Source: Candidatus Parvarchaeota archaeon
Lineage (GTDB): Archaea > Micrarchaeota > Micrarchaeia > Anstonellales > VGKX01
Reading direction: 5' to 3'
Length of the DNA stretch: 5,761 nt
NCBI GenBank assembly: GCA_016866895.1
Contig: VGKX01000075.1
Coordinates: forward strand, 1-5,761
Shown here: positions 5,645 to 5,761 of the stretch, piece after piece
How the letters are laid out: every line of letters begins with the position of its first letter
Position numbering within the stretch: the first letter of the stretch is position 1
Position numbers and translations under genes: made by a program
The notes under the pieces: generated by a model
Told to the model about the DNA's origin: nothing
Database searches by the model: none
Seen by the model: the letters and a program-made list of their open reading frames with translations, nothing else

Positions 5645-5746
5645 ATGGTATTAATTCGAATAAAGCTGCAGCAGCTTTGTCTTAGTCGTAAAGATTTGCG
5701 TTTATCTGCACAAGCCAAAATATGGCTTTGCGCAAAATTGTGGTGA
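5645..5746 (+). CDS. Possible 33-residue leader ORF (doubtful)
   Basis: An ATG at 5645, preceded by AAGG at short spacing, opens a 33-codon frame. Its TGA (5744-5746) lies inside the Shine-Dalgarno sequence of the next gene, which would allow translational coupling. The peptide is rich in Leu, Lys and Arg, with three Cys and no recognisable domain. If the stronger TATA box at 5623-5632 is used, transcription starts after this ATG and the ORF is not translated at all. Two dyads lie inside it, so the sequence may be constrained as RNA or operator rather than as protein. I give it low weight. Confidence 0.18.
   Translation: MVLIRIKLQQLCLSRKDLRLSAQAKIWLCAKLW
5662..5678. repeat. Perfect 17-bp inverted repeat (operator-like)
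   Basis: AAAGCTGC (5662-5669) and GCAGCTTT (5671-5678) are exact reverse complements around a single A. The dyad is centred about 42 bp after the better TATA box (5623-5632), just beyond the predicted transcription start. That position suits a repressor operator. As RNA its one-base centre is too tight for a full hairpin, so a DNA-level role is likelier. Confidence 0.5.
5712..5728. repeat. Second 17-bp inverted repeat before the ribosome-binding site
   Basis: AAGCCA (5712-5717) and TGGCTT (5723-5728) pair around a five-base AAATA centre. It is the same overall length as the dyad at 5662-5678, centred 50 bp from it, and both read AAGC...GCTT at their ends. As RNA it forms a 6-bp hairpin 13 nt before the Shine-Dalgarno sequence. 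Confidence 0.4.
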
Positions 5747-5751
5747 TACAA

Positions 5752-5761
5752 ATGGGAAAAT
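5752..5761 (+). CDS. Start of a gene cut by the right edge
   Basis: GGTGAT at 5742-5747 is an exact match to the archaeal Shine-Dalgarno consensus region and stands four bases before the ATG at 5752-5754. Only Met-Gly-Lys and one base are visible, so no function can be given. The upstream leader and TATA boxes support a real start. Confidence 0.55.

Noticed and set aside
1..5761. CRISPR arrays, insertion sequences, attachment sites
   Set aside because: No regularly spaced repeats, transposase-like frames or terminal inverted repeats were seen.

Overview
The window looks archaeal, most likely from the DPANN group, with Micrarchaeota-like (ARMAN) lineages the best guess. Three things point there. 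Several genes are preceded by archaeal TATA boxes (TTTATAA at 4074-4080, TATATATT on the minus strand at 5121-5128, TATTTAAATA at 5623-5632). Some starts carry Shine-Dalgarno matches to the GGTGAT part of the anti-SD complement. The 397-residue tRNA-splicing endonuclease has the three-unit single-chain layout first described in ARMAN-1/ARMAN-2. This lineage call is inference; no marker gene phylogeny can be done from here. No mobile element, CRISPR array, rRNA or tRNA is visible.

Layout from left to right. A plus-strand gene enters from the left edge and ends at 1099. It encodes a cysteine-free, glycine-rich, beta-strand-rich protein whose last residues fit the bacterial outer-membrane beta-barrel signal, which is unexpected in an archaeon. 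A short hairpin-bearing gap separates it from a convergent minus-strand pair: endA (tRNA-splicing endonuclease, 3841 down to 2648) followed 63 bp later by a TldD-type metallopeptidase (2584 down to 1199). A 261-bp divergent intergenic region follows, and then the plus-strand HAD-family phosphatase (4103-4696), which appears to be transcribed without a leader. T-tracts after it look like an archaeal terminator. Two further minus-strand genes follow: a small thioredoxin/glutaredoxin-fold protein with a CPHS active site (5044 down to 4754) and, upstream of it, a helical protein of unknown function (5541 down to 5200). The last ~220 bp are an AT-rich divergent promoter region with two 17-bp dyads and the ribosome-binding site and start codon of a gene that runs off the right edge.

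The genes do not form one obvious pathway. endA is RNA housekeeping. TldD is one half of a peptidase that normally works with a TldE/PmbA partner, which is not seen here. The HAD and thioredoxin-like proteins are small soluble enzymes or redox factors. The most unusual items are the putative beta-barrel protein, the three-unit endonuclease, the monothiol CPHS protein, and the dyads at the HAD start and in the right-hand leader.
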